A DNA stretch of 64,000 bases from Candidatus Flexicrinis proximus (GTDB taxonomy: Bacteria > Chloroflexota > Anaerolineae > Aggregatilineales > Phototrophicaceae): the NCBI GenBank assembly GCA_016712885.1, contig JADJQF010000007.1, positions 62,001 through 126,000 of the forward strand, written 5' to 3'. The translations under genes were made by a program, and so were the position numbers. The notes beneath the pieces are model-generated. The model worked only from the letters and a program-made list of their open reading frames with translations, had not been told where the DNA came from and did not search any database. Numbering within the stretch: position 1 is the stretch's first letter; every line of letters begins with the position of its first letter. Positions 34,497 to 43,236 of this stretch are shown here, piece by piece.

Positions 34497-35669
34497 TTAA
34501 TCGAAATAGGTGTCGCCGTTCCAGACGAGGGAGCGGGCAACGGAGTCATTGAGTTCGACGCCGATGCCGGGACGCTCCGAGACGGCCATGAACCCGTTCT
34601 CGATGAAAGGCTTGTCCCCATCGCACAGGTCGTTCCACCACGGAATGGGAAGCCCGTGAAATTCGAGGAGGAGGAAGTTCGGCACGGAGGCCATGACATG
34701 GCAGGCGGCCATCATGCCCAGCGGCGACGAGACGTTGTGGGGCGCGATGGGGATGTAATGGATGTCGGCGAGATCGGCGATGCGCTTGGCCTCGGCCATG
34801 CCGCCGGCCTTCGAGAGGTCGGGCATGATGACATCGACCGCGCGGGCGGCGAACAGTTCAAGGAACTCGAAGCGCGTGTACTGGTTTTCGCCGCTGCAGA
34901 TGACGGTGCTGGTCGAGGCCTTGACCTGCGCCAGCGCGGACACGTTCTCAGCCGGGACCGGCTCTTCAAGCCAGAGCAGGCGCAGCGGTTCGACGGCTTT
35001 CGCAAGGGTGATGGCAGACGGAAGGTCGAACTGGCCGTGGCAGTCGATGGCGAGGTCGATCTCATACCCCAGCGCGGAACGCAGGCCCTCGATGACCTTG
35101 ATGACGTGCGTCATCTCTTTGGCGCCGACGGTCCAGTTGAACGGATCGAGCTTGCCGACACCGGTGCTATCGACGTCGAATTTGACGGCGCTGAAGCCCA
35201 TGGCAACGACATCCAGCGCTTTTTGGGCGTAGGCTTCCGCGTCATAGGTTTCGCCGGCATGGCAGTCGGCATACAGGCGGATCTTGTCACGGAATTTCCC
35301 GCCGAGGAGTTTGTAGGCCGGGACACCCAGCGCCTTGCCGACGATGTCGTACAGGGCGTTTTCGATGCCGGTGATGGCGAAGATGATCGGCGCGTTGGAG
35401 GTGCCGCCATAGCGCCCGCTGCGGCGCAGGACTTCGTAGAGCATGTGGATATTGGAAGGATCCTGACCGATCAGAAGATGCTTGACGGCCATAATTGCCG
35501 CTTTGGTCGCGAAGCCGGAGGAACCCGGCCCGCCGGAATTACATTCGCCTGTGCCGACGATACCCTCGTCGGTATAAATGCGGACGAACGTCCAGACGCT
35601 GCCCCCGCTGTGTTCGACCTCGCGGCCAATAACGCACGCTTGTACATCCGTGATCTTCATGCCTGACAT
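34497..35669 (-). CDS. Enolase-superfamily aldonate dehydratase (galactonate/gluconate type)
   Basis: A 390-residue mandelate racemase family protein. The barrel shows AVKFDVD (catalytic Lys), AIDCHGQFD (metal Asp plus His), WLEEPVP, SGENQYTR (metal Glu residues) and a PHNVSSPLG segment with the catalytic His, the pattern of D-galactonate and related dehydratases. GAGAGGAA lies just before the first ATG (35669); a second ATG three codons later is also possible. It is likely to produce a 2-keto-3-deoxy acid for the FAH-family protein or an aldolase. Confidence 0.85.
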   Translation of the reverse strand: MSGMKITDVQACVIGREVEHSGGSVWTFVRIYTDEGIVGTGECNSGGPGSSGFATKAAIMAVKHLLIGQDPSNIHMLYEVLRRSGRYGGTSNAPIIFAITGIENALYDIVGKALGVPAYKLLGGKFRDKIRLYADCHAGETYDAEAYAQKALDVVAMGFSAVKFDVDSTGVGKLDPFNWTVGAKEMTHVIKVIEGLRSALGYEIDLAIDCHGQFDLPSAITLAKAVEPLRLLWLEEPVPAENVSALAQVKASTSTVICSGENQYTRFEFLELFAARAVDVIMPDLSKAGGMAEAKRIADLADIHYIPIAPHNVSSPLGMMAACHVMASVPNFLLLEFHGLPIPWWNDLCDGDKPFIENGFMAVSERPGIGVELNDSVARSLVWNGDTYFD

Positions 35670-35731
35670 TTCCTCTCAAATAACGTGCAGGTAAAAGTGC
35701 TGGCCGGCGCGCGGTGGCCGGCCCCGGAGCG

Positions 35732-37690
35732 CTAACCTTTCATGCTGCCGGAGGTCAGCCCTTCGACCAGGAAACGCTGGGCGAAGATATAGACCGCGAC
35801 AACCGGAATAGCCATCATCAGGGAAGCGGCCATCAGCTGCCCCCAGGGGTAGATATCGCCAAAGACCAGCAGCTGCAGACCGACGGGGAGCGTCTTGAGG
35901 GCATCGCTGGTGATGAACACAAAACCGAACAGGAACTCGTTCCAGGCGGTGGTGAATGCGAAGAGGGTGACCGACAGGAGCGCGGGCGCGGCCAGCGGGA
36001 GGGTAATCCTGCGGAAGGCGGTCAGCCGGCTCGCGCCGTCGATGAGGGCGGCTTCTTCGAGCTCGACTGGGATCGACCGGAAATAGCCGATCATGACCCA
36101 GGTGGCAAACGGCATCAGGAAGGTCGGATAGGTGAGGATCAGCGCGCCGTAGGTATTGATGACGCCGATGTCGGTGAGGATCTTATAGAGCGGAATGAAC
36201 AGCAGCGAGCCCGGCAGCAGATAGGTGACAAGCAGCAGCGTGGTCAGGATGCCGCCGCCGAGGAACTTGAGCCGCGCCAGGGCATAAGCGGCCAGCGCCG
36301 CCATCGAGACGGACAGAATTGTGCTGCTGGTCGCGACGATGACGGTGTTCTTGAACCAGGTCAGGAACTGCGTTTCCATCAGCAGCGACCGGTACTGCTC
36401 CCCGGTCCAGGGTGTGGGCCAGAAAATATCCGTGAAGCGTTGGATTTGGAGATCGGTTTTGAACGAGGTAATTACGATCCAGTAGAACGGGAAGAGCACA
36501 AAGATAAGCATGGGCAGCAGCCCGACGAGCCGCGCCACGACGCCGGCCTTTTCTCGCTGGGCGTGGGTCACACGTGGTTGTCCGAGGGGTTTGGGTGGCA
36601 CGATCCGCTTCCAGATCCAACCCACCCCGTCGGCGATAAGCTCGAAGGGCAGCAGGACGAGATCGATCACGGCCCCCAGCGCATAGCCAGCCAGATCGAG
36701 CAGCCGGCTGTAGCGGGATCCCGAAGAGGCGCTGGTGTGCGCCGTCTGCTCCGGGCGCATGAAGCGGGCAAGCACGAAGATCAGGACGATCATCACCGGG
36801 GCCATACTGAAGGCCGTGGCGGCGCCAGGGCCGAAGCGCAAGCCGATGATAGCCTTCTCGTAGGCGAGGACGGAGTAGACACGGGTCGCCCCGCCCGGCC
36901 CGCCGCCGGTCATGAGATAAATCAGGCCGAAGGTGTTGAAGGTCGAGATGAACGAGAGCAGCAGGGTGACGATGATAACGTAGCGCAGGCCGGGCAGCGT
37001 GACATGCCGGAAGCGTTTGATGATACTGGCACCATCGACGGCAGCCGCTTCGATCTGCTCGCGGTCAATGGCTTTGAGGCCGGACAGGAGCAGGATGGTA
37101 TAGAAGGGAATGCCCTTCCAGACATTGACGGCGATCACGCTGGCCAGCGCCAGCCCCGGCGGATTGGAGCCAAGCCAGGCAACAGGCTGCTTGATAACGC
37201 CGAACTGCATAAGGATCGGGTTGAGGCCGCCGAAAATGGGGTCGTAGATGCTGCGCCAGGCCAGCGCCGTCACGACTTCCGGGACGATCCACGGCAGCAG
37301 CATCAGGCCGGTCAGGATGCTGCGGAACGGGATTTTGCTGTTCAGCAGCAGCGCAACGGACATCCCAACAAAGAACTTGACTGTTACAGACGCAAAGGTG
37401 AAGACCAGTGTCGTGCCGACGGAGTTCAGATAGTCGGTGTCTTTGAGCAGCCGTGCGTAGTTGTCGAGACCGACATACACGTCGCTGCGGGTCATGACGT
37501 TGCGGGTGGTCATGCTCAGGATGATGGCGTTGATGAACGGCCAGAAGATCAGCCCTACCATGATGAGAACGATGGGGAGCACGAAAGGCAGGGCAATGCG
37601 CCAGTCGCGTCCCAGCAGCGCATTGAGCCGGGCAGTCCAGGTCGTCTGCCGGGGATTCAGGCGCACCCCAGGAGTAGCTTCTGTAGTCAT
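35732..37690 (-). CDS. Fused MalF-MalG type sugar ABC permease
   Basis: One 653-residue frame holds two complete carbohydrate-1 permeases. The first has its EAA loop EAAAVDGASIIKRFRHVTLP, and the second has EAALIDGASRLTAFRRITLP. They are joined by about 75 residues that include an amphipathic or membrane-like stretch (GYALGAVIDLVLLPFELIAD). These are normally two genes. The ATG at 37690 follows GAGG; an upstream start at 37765 would add polar sequence. The binding protein lies upstream, and no ATPase is nearby. A short GGCCGGC/GCCGGCC stem lies between this gene and the dehydratase. Confidence 0.88.
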   Translation of the reverse strand: MTTEATPGVRLNPRQTTWTARLNALLGRDWRIALPFVLPIVLIMVGLIFWPFINAIILSMTTRNVMTRSDVYVGLDNYARLLKDTDYLNSVGTTLVFTFASVTVKFFVGMSVALLLNSKIPFRSILTGLMLLPWIVPEVVTALAWRSIYDPIFGGLNPILMQFGVIKQPVAWLGSNPPGLALASVIAVNVWKGIPFYTILLLSGLKAIDREQIEAAAVDGASIIKRFRHVTLPGLRYVIIVTLLLSFISTFNTFGLIYLMTGGGPGGATRVYSVLAYEKAIIGLRFGPGAATAFSMAPVMIVLIFVLARFMRPEQTAHTSASSGSRYSRLLDLAGYALGAVIDLVLLPFELIADGVGWIWKRIVPPKPLGQPRVTHAQREKAGVVARLVGLLPMLIFVLFPFYWIVITSFKTDLQIQRFTDIFWPTPWTGEQYRSLLMETQFLTWFKNTVIVATSSTILSVSMAALAAYALARLKFLGGGILTTLLLVTYLLPGSLLFIPLYKILTDIGVINTYGALILTYPTFLMPFATWVMIGYFRSIPVELEEAALIDGASRLTAFRRITLPLAAPALLSVTLFAFTTAWNEFLFGFVFITSDALKTLPVGLQLLVFGDIYPWGQLMAASLMMAIPVVAVYIFAQRFLVEGLTSGSMKG

Positions 37691-37801
37691 CGCAGCCTCA
37701 AAAGGTCGATAAGAAACATCAGGATTAGTTTGCTGCCGCGACTCCCGCCCGTGTGTGAGGAGCATGGGTGGAAGTCGCGGCGGTTGAGGCGATGCGTCCG
37801 C

Positions 37802-37897
37802 CTAAAGTCTGTCATGCATCCGGTTTGTGGCGGCGTTTGCACGCCGCCACCGGGGTTTGGGGTGGAACCCCAACGAATAGTGCATTACCTGTTCTAG
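37802..37897 (+). repeat. Structured stop-codon repeat, copy D (short form)
   Basis: Read on the plus strand, it starts with CTAA and ends with CTAG, the latter covering the TAG of the minus-strand binding-protein gene. It has GTGGCGGCGT-TTGC-ACGCCGCCAC in place of the first stem, and the terminal TTGGGGT-GG-AACCCCAA stem. The middle hairpins are absent. The length is 96 bases. A separate GCCGCGACT/AGTCGCGGC stem lies nearby at 37735-37781. Confidence 0.7.
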
Positions 37898-39297
37898 GCT
37901 TGTGGTACGCCGCCCTCTTCCCAAATCTGGACGATCTTGTCGTGGGCATCCTGGACCGCATCGGCGACACTCATGCCGCCGCTGATGACATTCGCCATCA
38001 ACTGGCTGGTGATGCCGGACGCGTCGATGGCATCGAACAGCGCGCTGGGCTTGGCCGGATGCGAGCGGCCGTAGGAAACGTCGGGGTTGAACATGATGTC
38101 GCGGATCACTTCGAAGTTCGGATCGGCGGCGATCAGGTCATCGGTCCAAAGGTTCTGATAGGCAGGCAGGAACAAGCCGCCGCCGATCTGAGCCATGGGG
38201 GTGAAGGTTTCCGGGTTGAGCATGTGGAGGATGAGCGCCTTGGCCGCATCGATGTTCTTGGCGCCTTTGAAGATCGTGAACCAGCCGTTCTGTCCGCCTT
38301 CAGGCAGGCGGCCATCCAGCCAGCGCGGCGCGTGCAGCAGGGTGGTATTCTCGAAGACGGGGTTTCCGTCCAGCTTGGCCTTGGCGTAAATGCTCAACTG
38401 GTTGAGCGTCAGGCCAATGGTTCCGGCCAGATACGCCTCGTTATTGCTGGTATCCGTCCAGCTTTCGACGCCCGGCGGGAGCATCGGCTTGTACTTGTCG
38501 CTGGTGTAGGTTTCCTTGAGCCATTCGACCGCGGCGATGGTCTCCGGCGAGTTGAAGTTGACCACCAGGCCGGTTTCATCGGTGAACGTCCCGCCGAAGC
38601 TCTGGATGACGCTCAGGATCAGGCCATGGCCGTCGCCGGAGCGGTTGAGGGTGAAACCCCATCCCCACATGCTGTTGTCGGGGTCGGAGATGGCAAGGGC
38701 AGCTTCGCGGCGCCCTTCCCAGGTGTCGATCGAGGCGATGTCGATGCCGGCTGCTTCGAAGACGTCGCGGCGGGCCATCCATGCGCCGGTCAGGCTCATG
38801 AACGGTACAGCCCACCAGCGGTCGTTGATTTTCGCGTTAAGTTCGGCCAGTACCGGCGGCACAACCGGGCCGTACAGCGCCATGGCCTGCTCGACGACGT
38901 CGGTGACGTCCTCGACGATATCGAGCGAATACATCTGCGGAATGCTCAGGAAGTGATAACCGAGATCAGGTGGATTGCCGGCCTGGACGGCGGCGAGCAT
39001 CTTGGCTGTAAAGTCGCCGAAAAGCTCGGGGTTGGCGGTCGAGATGTCGAGTTCGAACCCGTTATCCGCGGCCCACTGCACAACGTTTGAACGGAACAGC
39101 TCCTGCACTTCCGCGACGTATTCGGTCTTGTGGATGATGGTGAGCTTGCCGGCGGCACCCTCAGGGAGGGGCGGCGGCGTGGCGGTCGGGTCCTGCGCGA
39201 AAACAATGGGGACACCGGATGCGGAAAAGGCGACGACAAAACCCGCATTTCTGGCGGCCCGCAGGAAATCTCTGCGGCTGATCTTGTTTGAAGACAT
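37894..39297 (-). CDS. Extracellular solute-binding protein with Tat-type signal
   Basis: A 467-residue family 1 solute-binding protein. The N-terminus SRRDFLRAARNAGFVVAFSA is a twin-arginine signal, followed by AQDPTATPPPLPEG, a linker before the mature domain. Lobe motifs include YHFLSIPQMYSLDIV and GWFTIFKGAKNIDAA. The ATG at 39297 has AAGGAGAG upstream. It supplies substrate to the fused permease 203 bases downstream. Its stop codon coincides with the end of a structured repeat. Confidence 0.87.
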   Translation of the reverse strand: MSSNKISRRDFLRAARNAGFVVAFSASGVPIVFAQDPTATPPPLPEGAAGKLTIIHKTEYVAEVQELFRSNVVQWAADNGFELDISTANPELFGDFTAKMLAAVQAGNPPDLGYHFLSIPQMYSLDIVEDVTDVVEQAMALYGPVVPPVLAELNAKINDRWWAVPFMSLTGAWMARRDVFEAAGIDIASIDTWEGRREAALAISDPDNSMWGWGFTLNRSGDGHGLILSVIQSFGGTFTDETGLVVNFNSPETIAAVEWLKETYTSDKYKPMLPPGVESWTDTSNNEAYLAGTIGLTLNQLSIYAKAKLDGNPVFENTTLLHAPRWLDGRLPEGGQNGWFTIFKGAKNIDAAKALILHMLNPETFTPMAQIGGGLFLPAYQNLWTDDLIAADPNFEVIRDIMFNPDVSYGRSHPAKPSALFDAIDASGITSQLMANVISGGMSVADAVQDAHDKIVQIWEEGGVPQA

Positions 39298-39361
39298 GAT
39301 CTCTCTCCTTCTTTCTAAGCTACAAAAACTATGACGCCCCCCGTTGAGATCTTCATGGCAA

Positions 39362-39598
39362 TCAGTTGTGGGCGGCACTCCTTTCTCCTGCTGAATGGCG
39401 CCATGCCAGCCGGGATAACCGAGATAGGCAGTTGATCTGCATGCAGAAGTCACGCGCGGCTTTGCCCTGCTCGCGGGTCGTTACCTGAGCGACGGTTTGG
39501 GCGCGGGATTCCAGAAGGGTGACGGCACGGCGAAGACCCTCGCTGCGTGCCGGGTCGGCTGATTGACCGGCATTGAGACGTGTGTCGCGATTCATCAC
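39362..39598 (-). pseudogene. Degraded aldehyde dehydrogenase N-terminal fragment
   Basis: A 78-residue frame with LRRAVTLLESRAQTVAQVTT followed by REQGKAARDF, which matches the helix and TxEQGKP region near residue 60-90 of aldehyde dehydrogenases. The proline of EQGKP is lost and the sequence after it is unlike the family, so the rest of the gene appears deleted. In Weimberg-type pathways an aldehyde dehydrogenase follows the FAH-family dehydratase exactly here. Its ATG immediately follows the stop of that gene. It might still be translated as a small protein. Confidence 0.5.
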
Positions 39599-39600
39599 CG

Positions 39601-40473
39601 CTATGCTTTCTGCCGCGGGCCGACGACATGGACCGGGTTCTCAAGGACACCGATCGGATCGATGGTGATGCGGACGACATCGCCTGCCTGAAGCGTGAAG
39701 TTGTCCGGCGGGACGATGCCTGTGCCGGTAAAGAGCATGACGCCAGAAGCAAAGTGCTTGCAGCGGCCGAGATAGTCGATCAGTTCGTCGAGCTTGCGGT
39801 GGATGGAGGCAGTGGTGGTCGAGTCTTCGAATACGGTCTGGCCTGCGCGCGTGATTCGAATGGCGAGGGTAACGTCCGGCCAGCCGGCGGCGCTCGGCCT
39901 CAGCCAGATACGCGGCCCGACCGCACAGGCGTCCTGATAGACCTTGGCCTGCGGGAGATACAGCGGGTTCTCGCCTTCGATGTCGCGCGAACTCATATCG
40001 TTGCCGATAGTGAAGCCGACGACTTCCATGTTGGCGTTGAGTACCACGACCAGTTCCGCTTCAGGCACGGACCAGGTGGCATCGAAGCGGATGCCGACCC
40101 GCCCGCCGAGCGGGACAACCTCGCGGCCGAGCGCCTTGAAGAACACTTCGGGCCGGCTGGCGTGGTAAACACGCGTGTAGATCGAACTGTTGTTGGACTC
40201 CATCTCACGGGCCTCTTCGGAACGCTTGTAGGTGACACCGGCAGCCCAGATTTCCTGCGCACCGACAACCGGCGCGCGGAGCGCCACGCTGTCCGACGCC
40301 AGCGGTGTAGACGCGGCGCTTAGAACGCGGTCAACCAGCGAGGCAGCGCCGATCTCACCGGAGAGTACGCTCTCCAGCCCGAAAGGGAGCGCGCGTGTTA
40401 CGCCGTTTTGCTGGTAGCCGAGCGCAGCGGTGCCATCAGCGGTGGTATAGCAAACAAGGTACAGATCGTCCAT
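39601..40473 (-). CDS. Fumarylacetoacetate hydrolase family protein (probable 2-keto-3-deoxy-acid dehydratase)
   Basis: A 290-residue cytosolic FAH-fold enzyme. Motifs include AAGVTYKRSEEAREME, the acidic metal site in WSVPEAELVVVLN, VGFTIGNDMSSRDIEGENP, and the C-terminal GDVVRITIDPIGVLENPV. This subgroup includes 2-keto-3-deoxy-D-arabonate dehydratases that make 2,5-dioxopentanoate. An aldehyde dehydrogenase remnant and aldonate dehydratases beside it support that role. It is the first gene of the minus-strand operon, divergent from the IclR regulator. Confidence 0.8.
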   Translation of the reverse strand: MDDLYLVCYTTADGTAALGYQQNGVTRALPFGLESVLSGEIGAASLVDRVLSAASTPLASDSVALRAPVVGAQEIWAAGVTYKRSEEAREMESNNSSIYTRVYHASRPEVFFKALGREVVPLGGRVGIRFDATWSVPEAELVVVLNANMEVVGFTIGNDMSSRDIEGENPLYLPQAKVYQDACAVGPRIWLRPSAAGWPDVTLAIRITRAGQTVFEDSTTTASIHRKLDELIDYLGRCKHFASGVMLFTGTGIVPPDNFTLQAGDVVRITIDPIGVLENPVHVVGPRQKA

Positions 40474-40513
40474 GAGAGTAGACCTGGCGTATTGTCGAAA
40501 GTGATCATAGAAT

Positions 40514-40530
40514 TGTTCATTATGTGAACT
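40514..40530. promoter_or_regulatory. IclR-type operator site 1
   Basis: TGTTCA-TTATG-TGAACT, an inverted repeat with a five-base spacer and one mismatch. Its first base is exactly 20 bases before that of site 2, so both face the same side of the helix. Confidence 0.6.
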
Positions 40531-40533
40531 GCA

Positions 40534-40550
40534 TGTTCAATATGTGAACA
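40534..40550. promoter_or_regulatory. IclR-type operator site 2
   Basis: TGTTCA-ATATG-TGAACA, a perfect inverted repeat with a five-base spacer. It lies 61 bases upstream of the FAH gene start, so it probably controls the catabolic operon promoter. Confidence 0.65.
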
Positions 40551-40653
40551 TAAGAAGATGCTATCGTCTGCTCTCGATCTTGTCAACAGATTCGAACGCG
40601 GCCGGGACAGATCCATGCCATTCCAAAGCTATTGAGGGGGAATTACAATGGGC

Positions 40654-40670
40654 TGTTCACTATTTGAATA
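40654..40670. promoter_or_regulatory. IclR-type operator site 3
   Basis: TGTTCA-CTATT-TGAATA matches sites 1 and 2 at all conserved positions except one. It is nearer the regulator gene, suggesting autoregulation. Confidence 0.55.
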
Positions 40671-40724
40671 GAACTTGCGAACAGGATCGTAGAGATCCTG
40701 TTCTGGGATGAAACGACAGGGCAG

Positions 40725-41555
40725 GTGGTGATGAAGAGCACGCAGGACGCAAACGAGGCATTATTCGCCGGAACCGTGATCAAGGCGATGGACATTGTGG
40801 ACAGTTTGGCCGACAGCCGGCGGCCGTTGAGTACCCAGGAGATCGCGACGGCCTGCGGGTTGTCACGCCCGACTGCGTACCGGCTGCTGACGACGCTAAT
40901 TTCGCGCGGGTATGTGCGCCAGACGGGAAACTTCCAGTTCACCTTAGGGACCCGGCTGCTGACGCTCAGCCGGCTGGTGCTGTACGACCTCGACCTGCTG
41001 GAAATCGCCCGTCCGTACCTCCACGAGCTGTGTTCCGTCTCCAACGAGACGGCGAACCTGTCGATCCTGGATAACGGCGAACTGCTCTACATCGGCAAAC
41101 AGGAGAGCCAGCGCGGGTCACAGCTGCCGACGTCCGTACAGCTCCGCTCGACGGTAGGGACGCGCATTCCGCCGCACAGTTCGGCGATGGGCAAGGCGAT
41201 GATGGCCTACCTGCCGCAAGCGGCGCTGGCTGAACTTCTGGAAAAAAGCGCGCCCCTCAAGCGCTTTACACCGTATACGATCACCGACACCGAGGTGCTG
41301 CACGCGCAGTTTTCCGAGATACGGCGGTTGGGTTACGCGATCGACGAACGCGAGGTGGACGAAGGCACACGCTGCATCGGCGCGCCGGTCTTCGACAGCA
41401 GCGGGCGGGTCGCCGGAGCGATGAGTATCTCCGGTCCGGCGTACCGGGTGACGGTCGAGGGGCTGCACGAATTGGCTCCGGCAGTCGTGCGAGTGTCGCA
41501 GGATGTGTCGCGCCAGTTGGGATACGGCGGTGTTCCGGCCGGCGACGCGGACTGA
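40725..41555 (+). CDS. IclR-family transcriptional regulator
   Basis: A 276-residue regulator. A winged helix-turn-helix occupies about residues 20-75 (LSTQEIATACGLSRPTAYRLLTTL, wing GNFQFTLG). An IclR effector domain follows with SILDNGELLYIGKQES, RIPPHSSAMGKAMMAYL and the C-terminal GTRCIGAPVFDSSGRVAGAMSISGP ligand pocket. The start is GTG at 40725 or ATG at 40731. Divergence from the sugar-acid operon, with three matching palindromes between, indicates it controls that operon in response to an acid intermediate. Confidence 0.92.
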   Translation: MVMKSTQDANEALFAGTVIKAMDIVDSLADSRRPLSTQEIATACGLSRPTAYRLLTTLISRGYVRQTGNFQFTLGTRLLTLSRLVLYDLDLLEIARPYLHELCSVSNETANLSILDNGELLYIGKQESQRGSQLPTSVQLRSTVGTRIPPHSSAMGKAMMAYLPQAALAELLEKSAPLKRFTPYTITDTEVLHAQFSEIRRLGYAIDEREVDEGTRCIGAPVFDSSGRVAGAMSISGPAYRVTVEGLHELAPAVVRVSQDVSRQLGYGGVPAGDAD

Positions 41556-41679
41556 CGGCGGCGCAAAATACACACGCGGCGCAGACCGGCACAGGCTAAA
41601 CCACGGATCGGAACAGACACAGGGGCTGTATCGCGAAGCCAGTTGTTTTGGCGTGGGGTACGCCCATTCATCGTGTTTG

Positions 41680-41708
41680 TTGACAAACGAAAGTGGCATG
41701 GCTACACT
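41680..41708 (+). promoter_or_regulatory. Promoter of the first GntR-regulated operon
   Basis: TTGACA at 41680-41685 and TACACT at 41703-41708 with 17-base spacing. The GntR-type operator begins two bases after the -10 element. The same arrangement recurs at 53841. Confidence 0.75.
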
Positions 41709-41710
41709 TA

Positions 41711-41724
41711 CCTGTAACTACAGG
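41711..41724. promoter_or_regulatory. GntR operator, first site
   Basis: CCTGTA-AC-TACAGG is a perfect inverted repeat covering the expected transcription start. It continues as ATTACAGA, nearly identical to the second site at 53873. The repressor gene at 53011 is the obvious candidate to bind it. Confidence 0.75.
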
Positions 41725-41784
41725 ATTACAGAACAACAGGCCTTTTTTCTGGCCGTTGTCACTTGATATTGCGAGGAATTATTT

Positions 41785-43116
41785 ATGAAAGCGCGTTTAC
41801 AACCCGTGTTTTTCATGTCCGGCATGGACGCGGACTACCAGAAACAACTTGCCAACCTCCGTACTCTATTAGGCGACGTCGCCGACCTGCTAGAACCCAT
41901 CCCCCTCGATGCCGCCGGCGGCTTATCGGGCGCAGATGCGGTTGTCTTTCCGCAGATGCTCGGGGATGCTTACCGTCAGCTCGCCGCGCTGAAGGCCATC
42001 CCCCTTCCCAAACTGGTTATCACGTCCGAATTTGGAACGATGTCCATGTGGGACTGGGAGATCGGCAGCTACCTGCGCGCCGAGGGCGTTTCGACAATCG
42101 CCCCCTACTCGCTCGATCAGACGGTCAAAATCTGCCGCGCCCTGGTCGTCAAACGCGAGCTTGCCCAGACCCGCTATCTCGTCTATCAGGACAACCCCGG
42201 CGAGGGCTTCCAGGCGCCGATCTTCAAGCGTTTCTACTGGTGGGAAGACGAGTGCACGCGCCGGATGTTCGACGCGTTTGGCGTGACCATCGAAAAGCGC
42301 AGCTTCCGCGAATTAGGCGCGCAGGCCAAAGCCATCCCCGATGCGGCAGCACAGGCCGTCTGGGATGCCTGGCGCGGCCGCCTGAATTTGGGCGCGATGG
42401 GGGAACGGCCGCTGTTGAGCGCCTTCAAGATGTACATTGCCCTGCGCGATGCGGTGAACGCCGACCCGTCGATCGGCGGCGTGGGGATCAACTGCCTCAA
42501 CGAGTCGCACTTCAGCGACACGACCCCCTGCCTCGCCTGGAACATGCTCTATACCGAAAAACGGCTGATCTGGGGCTGTGAAGCGGACACGGTGTCCATG
42601 CTGACCAAGTTCATCCTCAACCGCACGCTCAACGTCCCGGTGATGATGACCAACCTCTACCCTTTCCTCATGGGACAGGCTGCCCTCAAGCACGAACGTA
42701 TCTCGGACTTCCCGCAGGTCGCCGGCGATCCCGCCAACTATATCCTGGCGGCCCACTGTGGCTATCTGGGCGTCCTGCCCCAGGAATGGGCGACCGAATG
42801 GCAGATGAAGCCCAAAGTCCTCGCTATCGTCGACGGCAATTCGACGGTCATCGATGCCCGCCTGCCGGAAGGCCCGATCACGATGGCCAAGCTCAGTCCG
42901 GGATTTGACAGGATCACCGTCGCGCCCGGGACGCTGACCGGCTACGCGCAGTACCCCGGTTCGGACTGCCTCAACGGTGCGGTGATTCGCGTCAATGACG
43001 GCCACCGGCTGATGAACACGGTGCTCTCGCACCACTATATTTTCATGACCGGTAACCAGCTCCCTGTACTGCGCCACATCGCGCCGATCTTCGGGCTGGA
43101 GATCGACGTCATTTAG
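41785..43116 (+). CDS. L-fucose/L-arabinose isomerase-like sugar isomerase
   Basis: A 443-residue protein of the fucose isomerase-like fold. The N-terminal Rossmann-like region leads to FGTMSMWDWEIGSYL near residue 90. The metal site region is GINCLNESHFSDTTPCLAWN near residue 235, with EAD following in the GCEADTVS segment, and a C-terminal LSHHYIFMTG histidine. Such isomerases interconvert aldose and ketose sugars with Mn. It is first in the operon just after the GntR operator; GAGGA precedes its ATG. The sugar is unknown. Confidence 0.78.
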   Translation: MKARLQPVFFMSGMDADYQKQLANLRTLLGDVADLLEPIPLDAAGGLSGADAVVFPQMLGDAYRQLAALKAIPLPKLVITSEFGTMSMWDWEIGSYLRAEGVSTIAPYSLDQTVKICRALVVKRELAQTRYLVYQDNPGEGFQAPIFKRFYWWEDECTRRMFDAFGVTIEKRSFRELGAQAKAIPDAAAQAVWDAWRGRLNLGAMGERPLLSAFKMYIALRDAVNADPSIGGVGINCLNESHFSDTTPCLAWNMLYTEKRLIWGCEADTVSMLTKFILNRTLNVPVMMTNLYPFLMGQAALKHERISDFPQVAGDPANYILAAHCGYLGVLPQEWATEWQMKPKVLAIVDGNSTVIDARLPEGPITMAKLSPGFDRITVAPGTLTGYAQYPGSDCLNGAVIRVNDGHRLMNTVLSHHYIFMTGNQLPVLRHIAPIFGLEIDVI

Positions 43117-43236
43117 TCCCTGGCACACAGCGGCCAGCGCTGAGTCTGGCCGCGATAAAGGCGCTCTGCCGCAGGCATCGCCCGTCGGCACGACCGGAAC
43201 GTGACAGATCGCAGGTTCATTCGAGGAGATACAGAG

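Noticed and set aside
35714..37897. 727-codon open frame opposite the fused permease
   Set aside because: Highly polar, E/Q/D/H/R-rich low-complexity translation without domains, the usual antisense of membrane-helix codons.
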